In this document: one piece after another, positions 29,709 through 40,509 of the stretch
How positions within the stretch are numbered: the first letter of the stretch is position 1
Layout: every line of letters begins with the position of its first letter
Source of the DNA: an uncultured Eubacteriales bacterium
GTDB taxonomy: Bacteria; Bacillota; Clostridia; TANB77; CAG-508
Length of the DNA: 64,000 nt
Assembly (NCBI GenBank): GCA_902787685.1
Contig: CADAHH010000006.1
Location: 1-64,000, forward strand
Direction: 5' to 3'
The notes under the pieces: model-generated
Databases searched by the model: none
What the model was told of the DNA's origin: nothing
Seen by the model: only the letters and a program-made list of their open reading frames with translations
Program-made: the position numbers and the translations under genes

Positions 29709-32700
29709 ATGAAAGTAAAAAATAAATTAACAAGGAGAATAATTGTTTCAATTGCATTAATTGCTTTAATAACTATTCTTGGTTCGGGGATAATAAACAT
29801 TGTACAAGCTACAAGTACAATGACCGTAAATGGAAACACTTTAGCTTTAAAAGATTTTTATGGAAAAAATATAAACTTAGATGAAAATGTACAACACAAA
29901 TCTTTAAGAAATTTATTTCAAAAAGAAAATGAAATTGTTACTTATAATGGGTTGAACTATGAAAAAGTTAACATTGCAAATCAAAGAACATCAGATAGTA
30001 AATATGGATTTTCCTTTACATTAAGTGAAGATACAAAAATGGAAGTTTGGAAAGATGGATTTACAGATAAAATTGAATATAAAAAACTTAGAGGAACAGA
30101 AAAAGAAAGTGAATCTAAAGATATAAGTTTTTTTCCTACAAATTACAATCAATCAGGTAAGTTTGGTGTATATATATATAATGCTGGATTATATACGTAT
30201 ACTGATGCAAAAACTAAAGAAGAAAAAATATGTAATATTGGTTTAAAACTTACATTTTCTTGGGAAGATTGGAAAGTTAATAATATTCAACAATTTCCAT
30301 TTATTAATGTTAGAACATATTCTGAAGGCTCTAAAAAATATGGATTATTTTTCAGCTTTACTAATATGAGCTATGCTACTAAAATTGAAATTTTTGAAGG
30401 TGATCCAAAAAATGGCACAAAAAGAGATATTGATATGAATATGACATTAGTAGATATAGATGATAGACAATTTTTTGGAGTTGGTAAATTCAACGGTGAA
30501 GGTGAAGAAGGATTAAAAAATCACATAAATAGAATACAATTTACAAATGATTCTAATGTATATACTAATGATGAGATAAATGAGAAATATGCAGATTATG
30601 TATGGTTTTATGCAAACGATGATAATACAACTAACCACGAAAATGTTATTCAAGATTCTGTTAGATTAGAATTAAAAGACGTAAATAGCTTTAGTTTTGT
30701 TACAGGAACAAAACATGATCCGTGTTCTTATAATTATGGAAAGAGATTTTATTTAAATAGTGATGAATCAAATTATTATTCTAAAGTTAATTATGCAATA
30801 AAAATGGGTTCTGAGACCACAGAGGGCTCTATAAAAAAATTAATAAAGGATTATATTAGTGGTGATGATGAATTCCCTGCAATGGTAGGATATTTCACAA
30901 ATGAGCCATTTTACCCATATGATTTATCAAAACCTATAGAAAGAATTGATGATAAAAATCAAACTAATGTTACAACCAATGAAATAGGAAAAGATGAACT
31001 ATATATTTATAAAATATATCATTATGTTCCTAATGCTGTAAATGGCTTACGTACTGCAGTAGGTAGCGTTGCACATTGGAACCCACTATTAACAGAATCT
31101 CAATATTTAAAAGAATATAAATTTACAACAAATATTCCAACAGAAGTAACTCATGAAGCAAATACAGACAAAAAGCAAACAGTACATATATATAAATTAA
31201 CAGCTGACAAAGATGGAAAACAAAAACAAATAGATGTAACAAATAAATTTGAAATTAATGATACAGGAACAAAAATAACAGCTACAGCAAAATTAGATGA
31301 ATTTGAAATAATAGACCCTGCAGATTCTGAAAAAAAGAAAAAGATTAGCGAGTTTTATAATAATACCTATCTATTTGCAATAGACGTTGGTGAAAAAGCT
31401 TTTAATAAAAGTTCAAATGCAAAAGAAGAAGATAATACAAAAACATATACTGTAAATCATTCTTCATCTATTAGCGGTACAAGCAAAATAGATACAGTAA
31501 AATTAACTACTCAAAAAACAAATACTGTAAAAACAAACTATAAAGAAATACAAATTCCAATTACAAAAGTATGGAATGATAATTCAAATGTTGCAAATTT
31601 AAGACCTACAGAAGTTACATTTAATGTAAAAAATCCTGCTGGACAAATAGTATCTACAGGAACAATAAAATCAGATACAAACAAAGTAAATTCTGATTTC
31701 ATTCCATTAAGAAATGCAAATGAAGAAATTATCGTGTATACAGTAGATGAACAACCTTTAACAAATTATACTGGAAAAGTAACATACACACGAGATAATA
31801 ACAATATCATAACAGGAGCAACAATAACAAATACAATTAATAAACTATGGAACATTACTACAAGAGTGGAAAGTGGAAAAGGTACAATTACTGGTTCGGA
31901 TAATAATCCATATGAACAAGTAGCAGATGGAAAAAACTCAACTAAAGAGATTATTATTACACCAGAAGATGGATATCAAATATCTAGTATAACAATAAAT
32001 AGTGGAAATAATAAAGAACCTCAACCATTACCTACAAATACAAAAACATCATATAAATTGCCAGTAATAACAAATATACATTCTGATAAGGAAGTAGTTG
32101 TTAAATTTGAACCAATTCCAAAGGCTACAGGAATAGTAAATTATTACCTTAAGGGAACAGAACAAAAAATAAAAGAATCTAAAAATCTAACAAATTTAAC
32201 AATAGGAAGCAATTTAAGTGCAGAAACATATAAAGAAAATATTCAACATTATACTTATGACAGTGCAAGTCCTTCGAGTATAACTGTTAATGAAGAGTCA
32301 AGTAAAAATGTATTAAAGTTATATTATACTTTAACCCCGTATGAATATTCAGTAAGATATTACTATGATGGGGTAGAAGATGAAAGTGCAATAGAAAAAG
32401 GTACAGCAGAATTTGGAAAACAAATTACAACTTATCAAGATAAATCAAAGGAAATTTATAAATTACAAAAAACAGAAAATGTTCCATTAACCATTTCAGA
32501 TAATCCATCAAATAATGTAATGAAGATTTATTACGTTATGAATGAAAATGAGAAAGAATATGATTATTCAATAGAATATTATTATGATAATAAAAAAGAT
32601 GAAACAGCTACAGTTACTGGAAAAGCAAAATATGAATCAATTATAAACAATTATACTGATAAGAAAAAAGATGGATATGTGTTTGAAAAGGTAGAAAACA

Positions 32701-33527
32701 AACCATTAACAATTACAAATGACCCATCTAAAAATATAATGAAAGTATATTATGTAAGTGATGCGAAGATTACTACAAAATATATAGACAAAGAAACAGA
32801 AAAAGAAATAGCAGAAAGCAAAACAGAAGACACAAAAATAGGAGAAAAATATAATACAGAAAAGAAAGATATTGAAAAATATTCTTATGTATCAGACTCT
32901 GGAAATACAACAGGAACAGTTGACAAACCAGAAATAGAAGTAATCTACTATTATGAACCTATAAGAGAAATAATTGTAAAATATGTTGATAAACAAACTG
33001 GAGAAGAAATTGCTGATCCAAGTACTAATAATGGAAAAACAGGAGATAAATTTGATATTACATCGAAAAAACAAGAAATTAATGGTTATACATTAATTGA
33101 AGAACCAACAGAAAAAGAAGCAACTTATGAAAAAGATCCACAAACATTTACATATTATTATGCAAAGAATTCTAAGATTATCATAAGATATGTAGATGAA
33201 GATACTGGAGAGCAAATTGAAAAAGAAATTGAGCAAACAGGAACTGTTGGACAAAAGTTTGATATCTCTGATACAGAAAAGAATAATATATCAAATTATT
33301 ATCTAGTAAAAAAACCTGACTCTTTAACAGGTAAATATACTGAAAATGAGCAAATATTTACATTCTACTATAGAAAAGATCCAGGCCTTGCAAATAAACC
33401 AATACCAAAAACTGGTATGAATGAAGTTGTTAGAAATACATCAATTATTGCTTTATTAATAGTATTATCTAATGGATTAAGACTATTTGTAAGATACAAA
33501 AAAGAAGAAAAAAGATCTATAAAATAA
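29709..33527 (+). CDS. Large sortase-anchored surface protein with Cna-B and MucBP repeats
   Basis: A 1272-aa exported protein. A signal peptide (RRIIVSIALIALITILGSGI) ends near residue 35. A unique region of about 580 residues follows. A Cna-B-type domain (ITKVWNDNSNVANLRPTEV) starts near 618. Next is a beta segment, then two repeats beginning with YYYDGVEDESA and YYYDNKKDETA, and three MucBP modules (TKYIDKETEKEIAES, VKYVDKQTGEEIADPS, IRYVDEDTGEQIEKE). The C-terminus is a sorting signal: IPKTGMN, a TM helix and a KKEEKRS tail, with IPKTG in place of LPxTG. Probably a mucin- or host-surface-binding adhesin (inference). GGAGG start; terminator at 33532. Confidence 0.92.
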   Translation: MKVKNKLTRRIIVSIALIALITILGSGIINIVQATSTMTVNGNTLALKDFYGKNINLDENVQHKSLRNLFQKENEIVTYNGLNYEKVNIANQRTSDSKYGFSFTLSEDTKMEVWKDGFTDKIEYKKLRGTEKESESKDISFFPTNYNQSGKFGVYIYNAGLYTYTDAKTKEEKICNIGLKLTFSWEDWKVNNIQQFPFINVRTYSEGSKKYGLFFSFTNMSYATKIEIFEGDPKNGTKRDIDMNMTLVDIDDRQFFGVGKFNGEGEEGLKNHINRIQFTNDSNVYTNDEINEKYADYVWFYANDDNTTNHENVIQDSVRLELKDVNSFSFVTGTKHDPCSYNYGKRFYLNSDESNYYSKVNYAIKMGSETTEGSIKKLIKDYISGDDEFPAMVGYFTNEPFYPYDLSKPIERIDDKNQTNVTTNEIGKDELYIYKIYHYVPNAVNGLRTAVGSVAHWNPLLTESQYLKEYKFTTNIPTEVTHEANTDKKQTVHIYKLTADKDGKQKQIDVTNKFEINDTGTKITATAKLDEFEIIDPADSEKKKKISEFYNNTYLFAIDVGEKAFNKSSNAKEEDNTKTYTVNHSSSISGTSKIDTVKLTTQKTNTVKTNYKEIQIPITKVWNDNSNVANLRPTEVTFNVKNPAGQIVSTGTIKSDTNKVNSDFIPLRNANEEIIVYTVDEQPLTNYTGKVTYTRDNNNIITGATITNTINKLWNITTRVESGKGTITGSDNNPYEQVADGKNSTKEIIITPEDGYQISSITINSGNNKEPQPLPTNTKTSYKLPVITNIHSDKEVVVKFEPIPKATGIVNYYLKGTEQKIKESKNLTNLTIGSNLSAETYKENIQHYTYDSASPSSITVNEESSKNVLKLYYTLTPYEYSVRYYYDGVEDESAIEKGTAEFGKQITTYQDKSKEIYKLQKTENVPLTISDNPSNNVMKIYYVMNENEKEYDYSIEYYYDNKKDETATVTGKAKYESIINNYTDKKKDGYVFEKVENKPLTITNDPSKNIMKVYYVSDAKITTKYIDKETEKEIAESKTEDTKIGEKYNTEKKDIEKYSYVSDSGNTTGTVDKPEIEVIYYYEPIREIIVKYVDKQTGEEIADPSTNNGKTGDKFDITSKKQEINGYTLIEEPTEKEATYEKDPQTFTYYYAKNSKIIIRYVDEDTGEQIEKEIEQTGTVGQKFDISDTEKNNISNYYLVKKPDSLTGKYTENEQIFTFYYRKDPGLANKPIPKTGMNEVVRNTSIIALLIVLSNGLRLFVRYKKEEKRSIK

Positions 33528-33531
33528 AAGT

Positions 33532-33570
33532 AAAAAAATTGCCAATTTTAATGGCAATTTTTTTATTTTT
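33532..33570 (+). terminator. Terminator after the surface protein
   Basis: AAAAAAATTGCCA and TGGCAATTTTTTT stem followed by ATTTTT. Confidence 0.9.
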
Positions 33571-33639
33571 GTATTATAATGCATTTAATTGAAATATAAT
33601 TCTATTTCAATTTTTATGACATTAAAGGGAATGATATAA

Positions 33640-36600
33640 ATGGAAAAACACAAAATAATAAAAGAAGTATTTAGCGACTATAAAACAGAATCAAATATAA
33701 AAGAAGCAATAATTGAATCATTAAATTTAATAAAAAATGTTAATATATTAGAAATAAATATATATAGCCAAAGTTATATTGAAATAAAAGAACTTTGGTT
33801 TTTTGAAAAGTTTTTAAAAGAAAGATTTCAATTTTCTAATGTTGATATTAAAATAAATTATAGTGATCAAGTTACAATAAAGCCAATTGAGAAAGAATGG
33901 GAAAACTTAATTTGCTACATGATACATAAATACCCACTTATGAAACCAATGATTTTGCTTAAAAGCACAATAGAAGTTAATGATAAAAATATACTTGTAA
34001 AAATGAAAATAAAAGGAGCAGATTTTCTACGTGGTAGAAAATTAGATAGAGAGCTAGAAAGAGTTATTAAAAACTTATTTCAATATAATTATAAAATAGA
34101 ATTTATAGAAGTATTAGATGAAAATGATGAGATTGAACTTGCCAAAAAACGCGAATTTAGCAAAAAACAAGCAATTGAAAAAGCACTAGAACATATGGCT
34201 ATAGGTGAGCAAATTGCAGAAGAACTTAGCAAAAAGGGACAAAAAGAACCGGTCCCAATGTCCCCTGGGGACAAAAAGAACCGGTCCCAATGTACCCCAA
34301 ATGGAAGAACAAAAACTATTAGAAAAAGAGTTAGAAGAAAATACTCCATTAATATTTGGAAGAAATCAAAATTTAAAAACAAATATTATAAAAGTAGAAG
34401 ATATTTCTCCAGAAGACGATATGGCTGCTATTTCAGGAGAAATTGTACCTGGAACAATAGAAGAAAGAGAATTAAAAAGTGGTAAATTTTTAGTTTCATT
34501 TAATGTATATGATAGTACTAGCACAATTAGTTGTAAAATATTCTTAAAACCAGATGAAAAAGCAAAAGTTTTAGAAAGACTTAATAAAGCTAAAGGAGTA
34601 AAACTGGAAGGAAAATCTGGAATAAGCAATTTTACACATGAGTTAGAAATAATGGCAAATGTTGTAATAGAAACAGATGGAATAAAAAAACAGGTTAGAC
34701 AAGATTTAGCAGAAGTAAAAAGAGTGGAACTACATATGCATACTCAAATGAGTCAAATGGATGCAATGACATCTGCAACAGATTTAATTAAACGCGCTAT
34801 GAAATGGGGATGGAAATCTATTGCAATTACTGACCATGGAGTAGTACAAGCATTTCCAGAAGCACATAAATTATTAGGTGTAGATAATCCTGATATGAAA
34901 GTAATATATGGGGTAGAAGCTTATTTAGTTCCAGATAGTTCAGCTGTTGTTGTAAATGATAAAGGTCAACCAATAGATACAACTTATTGTGTATTAGACT
35001 TAGAAACTACAGGGCTTTCTGCGAAGACAGAAAAAATAACTGAAATTGGAATTATGAAAATTGTAAATGGAGAAGTAGTTGATAAATTTTCAGAATTTGT
35101 AAACCCTGAAAAACATATTCCAGAACGTGTTCAAGAGATAACAGGAATTACAGATGATATGGTAATAGATAGCCCTAAGATTAAAGAACTATTTCCAAAA
35201 CTTCTAGAGTTTATTAATGGAAGTGTACTTGTTGCACATAATGCAACTTTTGACATAGGTTTTTTAAAAAATGTTGCAAATGAATTAGGGTATGAATTTG
35301 ATTATACTTATGTAGATACTTTGCCACTTGCAAGAAAGCTTTATCCAAATTTGAAAAAACATAAACTTGGAAAAATAGCAGAACATCTTGGAATCGAAGT
35401 ATTAGTTGCACACCGTGCCTTAGATGATGTAGATACAACTGTTAAAGTTTTAAGCCAAATGATGAAAGAACTAAAAAAAAGAGGTGCTAAAACAGTTGGA
35501 GATATTGCTACAAAATGCGAAGATGAAAAAGCAAAAGCAGAAGAATATAAAAGACTTCAGCCATATCACGCAATTATTCTTGCTAAAAATTATGTTGGAC
35601 TAAAAAACTTATATAAATTAGTATCACTTTCACATTTAAAATATTTTTACAAAAAGCCAAGAATTTTAAAAAGTTTATATAGAAAATATTCAGAAGGATT
35701 AATTTTAGGAAGTGCATGTGAGGCAGGAGAATTATACCAAGCAATTGAGCTAGGTAGACCTGATGAAGATATAGAAGAAATTGCAGAAAGCTATGATTAT
35801 TTAGAAATTCAACCTATTGGAAATAACGAATTTTTAATTAGAAATGGTATAGTAAAAGATGAAGAAGCTTTAAAAGATATAAATAGAAAAATTGTAGAAA
35901 TAGGAGAAAGACTATCAAAGCCAGTTGTAGCAACATGTGATGTCCATTTTATGGACCCACAAGATGAGATTTATAGAAGAATATTAGAAGCTGGTCAAGG
36001 TTACAAAGATGCAGATAATCAAGCACCTTTATATTTAAGAACAACAAATGAAATGTTAGATGAATTTAAGTATTTAGGGGAAGAAAAGGCATATGAAGTA
36101 GTAGTTACAAACACAAATAAAATTGCAGATATGTGTGAGAAGATTTCACCAATCTCACCAGAAAAATGCCCTCCACATATTCCAGGATGTGAGCAAACAA
36201 TAAAAGATATTGCATATGAAAAAGCTCATAAACTTTATGGAGAAGAACTACCTGAACAGGTTCAAACAAGACTTGATAAGGAATTAGATTCAATTATTAA
36301 AAATGGATTTTCAGTTATGTACATAATTGCACAAAAATTAGTATGGAAATCAAATGAAGATGGATATATAGTTGGATCTCGTGGTTCTGTAGGATCTTCG
36401 TTTGTAGCTAATATGACTGGAATTACAGAAGTTAATTCACTTCCACCACATTATAGATGCCCAAAATGTAAATATGTAGATTTTACAGATTATGGTTATG
36501 GAAATGGATTTGATTTGCCTGATAAAAATTGCCCAAAATGTGGGTCGAGACTAGACAAAGATGGAATGGATATTCCATTTGAAACATTTTTAGGATTTAA

Positions 36601-38059
36601 TGGAGATAAAGAACCAGATATAGATTTAAATTTTTCTGGGGAATATCAAGCAAAAGCACATAAATATACAGAAGTAATATTTGGAAAAGGTACAACTTTT
36701 AAAGCAGGAACTGTTGGTACTGTTGCAGACAAAACTGCATATGGATATGTTAAAAAATATTATGAAGAAAGAAATACACCTGTAAGTCAAGCAGAAGCAA
36801 CTAGATTAGCTACTGGATGTACAGGAATAAAGAGAACAACAGGACAACACCCAGGAGGAATAATAGTTGTTCCAAAAGGTAGAGAAATATATGAATTTAC
36901 ACCAGTTCAGCATCCAGCAGATGACCCTAATTCAGATATTATAACAACCCACTTTGACTATCACTCAATTGACCAGAACTTGCTTAAATTAGATATACTT
37001 GGTCACGATGATCCAACAGTTATAAGAATGCTTCAAGACATAACAGGTATTGACCCAACAAAAGTACCTTTAGATGATAAAGCTACAATGAGTTTATTCC
37101 AAGGTACAGAGGCATTAGGAGTTACACCTGAACAAATAAAATCAAAAGTAGGAAGCTATGGAGTTCCAGAATTTGGAACAAAATTTGTAAGAGGAATGCT
37201 TGTAGATACAAAACCAACCACGTTTGATGAATTAATCAGAATATCAGGTTTATCACATGGAACTGATGTATGGCTTAATAATACAGCAGATTTAATTAAA
37301 GAAGGAACAGTTACATTAAGAGAAGCAATATGTTGTCGTGATGATATAATGATTTATCTTATAAAAAAGGGAATAGATCCAAATAAATCATTCAAAATAA
37401 TGGAATCTGTACGTAAAGGTAAAGTTGCAGGTGGAAAAGAGAAAAACTGGGAAGAGTATAAACAAATAATGAGAGAACATGATGTTCCTGAATGGTATAT
37501 AGGTTCTTGTGAAAAAATTAAATATATGTTCCCAAAAGCACATGCTGCAGCATATGTAACAAACGCATTTAGAATAGCATGGTTTAAAGTACATGTTCCA
37601 AAAGCATATTATAGTGCATTTTTCTCAATAAGAGCAGCAGATAACTTTGATGCTTCATGTATGGTTTTAGGAAAAGAAAAAGTAAAGAATAAAATGAAAG
37701 AAATAGACTTAAAAGGTGTAACAGCAACAAAAAAAGAGCAGGATATGTATGCAGTTTTAGAACTTGTTTTAGAGATGTATGAAAGAGGAATAAATTTCTT
37801 ACCAATAGATTTATACAAATCACATTATAAAAACTTTATTGTTGAAGATGAAGGAATAAGACCACCATTTTCATCAATCGCAGGGTTTGGACCAATCGCA
37901 GCAGAGTCTTTATATAAAGCAGCAAAGGAAGAAGAATTTATGTCTATAGATGAAATAAGAATAAGAGCAAAATTAGGTGATTCAACAATAGACTTACTTC
38001 GTGAATTTGGAGTATTAGACGGAATGCAAGAAAGTAACCAAATAAGTTTGTTTGGGTAA
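33640..38059 (+). CDS. polC: DNA polymerase III PolC, read through a +1 shift at CGG in a REP insertion
   Basis: The replicative polymerase of low-G+C Gram-positives. The N-terminal domain occupies codons 1-200 (ending near EQIAEELSKKG). Two REP units are inserted at 34234-34296. Frame 0 runs into CGG at 34282 and closes at 34485. Skipping the C gives GPNVPQMEEQKLLEKELEENT and then the whole rest of PolC, total about 1472 aa. Domains after the junction: OB fold, PHP (ELHMHTQMSQMDAM), DEDDh exonuclease (VLDLETTGLSAKTEKITEIG), a four-Cys zinc site (CPKC/CPKCG), and the palm with GSRGSVGSSFVANMTG and EPDIDLNFSGEYQ. Alternatives are two separate polypeptides or internal initiation at GTG 34205; no strong ribosome site supports them. 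AAAGGGA precedes the ATG. Confidence 0.93.
34234..34296 (+). repeat. Two tandem REP units inside polC
   Basis: GGGACAAAAAGAACCGGTCC occurs twice, separated by CAATGTCCCCTGG. They are the same units that flank the transposase at 45302, in the orientation of the downstream cluster. Frame 0 reads the first unit through as CCG GTC and meets CGG only in the second. Confidence 0.95.
34282..34284 (+). other. CGG +1 frameshift site, site 3 (polC)
   Basis: Codon 215 of polC. Context AAG AAC CGG TCC CAA. Skipping the C reads GGT CCC AAT GTA CCC CAA ATG GAA and continues for 1258 codons. Confidence 0.85.
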
Positions 38060-38062
38060 AAA
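38040..38062 (+). repeat. 23-bp direct repeat, left copy (end of polC)
   Basis: The last codons and stop of polC (AAATAAGTTTGTTTGGGTAA and three more A's). Identical to 40510-40532. The two copies bracket the 2.4-kb cassette with the DGR-type target gene. Confidence 0.9.
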
Positions 38063-38083
38063 CACCATTTTTTTTAACCTCTC

Positions 38084-38112
38084 TTGACAAAAATATATAA
38101 GAATAATAAAAT
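38084..38112 (+). promoter_or_regulatory. Sigma-A promoter inside the cassette
   Basis: TTGACA, 17 bases, TAAAAT. It lies 57 bases before the small (AC)n frame and reads toward the DGR-type target gene. Its downstream leader resembles the one after the promoter at 20256. Confidence 0.75.
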
Positions 38113-38168
38113 AGACACAAATTAAGAGAAAAGTACACAATAGAAAAAGAAAAAAGGAGAATACGAAA

Positions 38169-38246
38169 ATGAAAAAAGCTGTAACCGTTGGCGCTGTAAC
38201 ACACACACACACACACACACACACAGGGACTTCTATAAACAGATAA
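38169..38246 (+). CDS. Possible 25-aa peptide containing a (AC)n microsatellite
   Basis: AGGAG lies about eight bases before ATG 38169. The frame reads MKKAVTVGAV, then alternating Thr-His from the dinucleotide repeat, then GTSINR and stop. No family recognised. A change of one AC unit would shift the frame into DFYKQIKNKGHPLII or an early stop. It could be a leader or the remains of a gene. Translation is not proven. Confidence 0.35.
   Translation: MKKAVTVGAVTHTHTHTHTGTSINR
38199..38225 (+). repeat. (AC)13 microsatellite
   Basis: Thirteen AC units plus A. Dinucleotide tracts of this length are rare in bacteria and often change length. Confidence 0.95.
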
Positions 38247-38343
38247 AAAACAAAGGTCATCCGCTGATAATATAGAAATTAGAAATTGTAGGGGGAGACG
38301 TACTCGACGACCTGCAAAAAAGGAAAATTACTTATCAGAAAGG

Positions 38344-40123
38344 ATGAATTTTATGAAAAATAATAAAAAAATGACAAGTGGTATAACTTTAATAGCGCTT
38401 GTGGTAACTATCATTGTTTTATTGATATTAGCAGGAATATCAATTCAAATGTTAACAGGGGATAATGGAATATTAACAAGAGCAGTAGATGCAAAAGAAA
38501 TGACAGATATAGCAGAAATAGAAGAAGCTTTAAAATTAGAATATCTAAATCTATTAACAGGGAAATATACAGGAGATGAAACTGCAACATTTGAAAATGC
38601 AATAAATAGCTATAATACAAAGAATCCAACAAAACCACAAATAACAAGTGAGAGTGCAAATGGAAAGATAGAAATAGACAAAGTAGAATTAAGTAGTACA
38701 AATATTCAACTAGGAGTAGATAGTGAAGAAAACGCAAATGTTAAAACAGTAGAAGTAATCGTAACACCAAAGCAAAATACTGGAATGAAACATTATGTAA
38801 CAATAAGTGGAAAAAAGTATGAAGTAAAAGATGAAAATGGAGAAATAAAAATAGATAGAACTCCAACAAATACTACAGGAACAGGAATAACAATACAAGC
38901 AGAAGTTGCAGATAGTACAGTTGCAACAGCAAGTGTAAATGGAACAACAATAACAATAACAGGAAAATTAGTAGCAGGAAGTACAAAATTAAATGTAACA
39001 GTAAATGGAACACCATATAACGAAATAGGAACAATAGTTGCAAAAGCCATATTAAAACCAGGAGGAACAGCAGTAGCAACAGAAACAGATAATTATACAG
39101 ATAGTAATGAAAAAACAGCAACAGTACCAAAAGGATTTACAGTATCAAGTGAAAAAGGAACTACATCAGGCAAAACAGATGAAACATCAATAGATAGTGG
39201 GCTAGTAATCAAAAAAGGTTCAGATGCAACGGGTTGGGATGAATATGTATGGATTGAAGTACCAAGGTCAATTTACACAGACCCAAATTATACAACAGAT
39301 TTAACAGCAAATGAACAAGGAAAAAAAGAAGTAACATCTGCAACAGATTATGATGGAATATATAAAGTATTAAATAGATATGCATATACTTATAGGGAAG
39401 GAAAAGCAGGACAAGGAAGGTACTGGAAAGATGAGTGGTATGATAGTAGTAACAAAAAAGCAACAGATAGTGGTGCAAATTTATCAGATACTGCAGGATG
39501 TGGTTTAACAAGTGAGAATTATACAAAGCAATACCAAAGAATGTTAAAAAGTGTATATGAAAATGGAGGATTTTGGATAGGAAGATATGAAGCATCAAGT
39601 AACAGTACAGCACCATTATCACAAAAAGGTAAAACACCACAAGCAAATATAACATGTAGTAATGCTCAAATACAGGCTGCAAAAGTTGCGACATCTGACA
39701 CAACTAACAACGAAAATAGTAAAAATTATACAAGTAGTTTAATGTTTGGAATACAATGGGATTTAGTATGTAAATTTTTAGAAGGAAGCTCAGAATGGAG
39801 GAATAATACAGAAGCAGAGAAAATCGCATATATAAATTCAGATAGTTCACGTTGGGGAAATTATAGGCCAGATTCTGGTTCGGGTTCACGAAAGTATACT
39901 GGAAGTTCAACAACATATAGAAGAAGAAATATATATGACTTTGCCGGAAATGTCGGGGAATGGACACTTGAGCATGCCACTTCCAAGTCCAACTACCCTT
40001 GTAGCTATCGTAGTGGCTATTTCGATGGTACAGGCTCGGACTATCCAGCTTCTTACCGTAACTACAGCTCCTATACGGACAGTTCTTACGACGCCCGTCG
40101 GTTTTCGTGTCTCACTTTATTAA
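38344..40123 (+). CDS. Pilin-like surface protein with a DGR-type variable C-terminus, read through a +1 shift at CGG
   Basis: About 592 aa. The N-terminus is a type IV pilin-like segment (SGITLIALVVTIIVLLILAG) that can act as a TM anchor. Ig-like beta repeats rich in Thr cover residues 110-240. The C-terminal half is a formylglycine-enzyme/C-type lectin fold: WIEVPRS, GGFWIGRYEASS, NIYDFAGNVGEWTLE. The last 55 codons are much richer in G+C and encode Ser/Tyr/Asp/Asn-rich residues, as in variable regions of diversity-generating retroelements. Frame 0 ends RRFSCLTLLK. A +1 shift at CGG 40099 gives RGFRVSLY and TAA at 40121, the standard end of this target family. No reverse transcriptase is in the window. 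Probably a displayed ligand-binding protein. Confidence 0.8.
39965..40123 (+). other. Putative DGR variable region (VR)
   Basis: The sequence is markedly richer in G and C than the rest of the gene (for example CTATCGTAGTGGCTATTTCG) and codes for the ligand-contact end of the lectin fold. In DGRs, adenine-specific mutagenic retrohoming rewrites this segment from a template repeat. No template repeat or reverse transcriptase gene was seen in the window, so any activity would be in trans. Boundaries are approximate. Confidence 0.65.
40099..40101 (+). other. CGG +1 frameshift site, site 4 (DGR target)
   Basis: Codon 586. Context GCC CGT CGG TTT TCG. Skipping the C reads GGT TTT CGT GTC TCA CTT TAT TAA, giving GFRVSLY, the family consensus end. 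Frame 0 instead stops at TAG nine codons on. Confidence 0.85.
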
Positions 40124-40210
40124 AGTAGCCCTGAGCACTGATAGAGATAAATTAAAACATGAAGATTGCTAGTTTTAAGGCAATACAATTGAATATAGGT
40201 AAGGGAGTGT

Positions 40211-40243
40211 CTAGCCCTAAGGGGCTAGTTTTATTTTTGTTTT
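40211..40243 (+). terminator. Terminator downstream of the variable region
   Basis: CTAGCCC and GGGCTAG stem, TAAG loop, TTTTATTTTTG tail. Confidence 0.85.
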
Positions 40244-40302
40244 AGAAAGAATTTATGTAAACAAGAAATAAAACTAGCAAATAATGAAAGGTAGGGATTT
40301 TT

Positions 40303-40398
40303 ATGAAATTTGTAGAAATAGTAGAAAAATTTCAAAATTTAGAAGAAAACAAAGGAAAAGTACTTTTGGCAAGATGTGGGGTATTTATGTGTATTTAA
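40303..40398 (+). pseudogene. Truncated MutS-like (MSL-type) DGR accessory gene
   Basis: A 31-aa frame with a ribosome site (AGGTAGGG) reads MKFVEIVEKFQNLEENKG, then VLLARCGVFMCI and stop. The VLLARCGVF part resembles the start of MutS domain I. MutS-like accessory genes (MSL) have been described next to DGR reverse transcriptases. Here only the first 30 residues survive, which suggests the rest of the DGR (accessory gene and reverse transcriptase) was deleted. The family assignment rests on a short match. Confidence 0.45.
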
Positions 40399-40509
40399 GT
40401 CAATAAGGTATAGTTGCAAAGAAACTTAAAATTTTATAATGATGCAAAAACTGTTTTTACTAGATATTAATTAATGTATAAAAAGTAGAATTCAAATTAT
40501 TATTTAAAG

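Noticed and set aside
34205..34303. Internal start of a separate C-terminal PolC at GTG 34205 or ATG 34302
   Set aside because: Neither has a ribosome site, and the +1 shift at CGG explains this gene and four others with one rule.
39209..39703. Minus-strand frame opposite the DGR target
   Set aside because: Leu/His/Tyr-rich shadow frame created by the Thr/Asn-rich gene.
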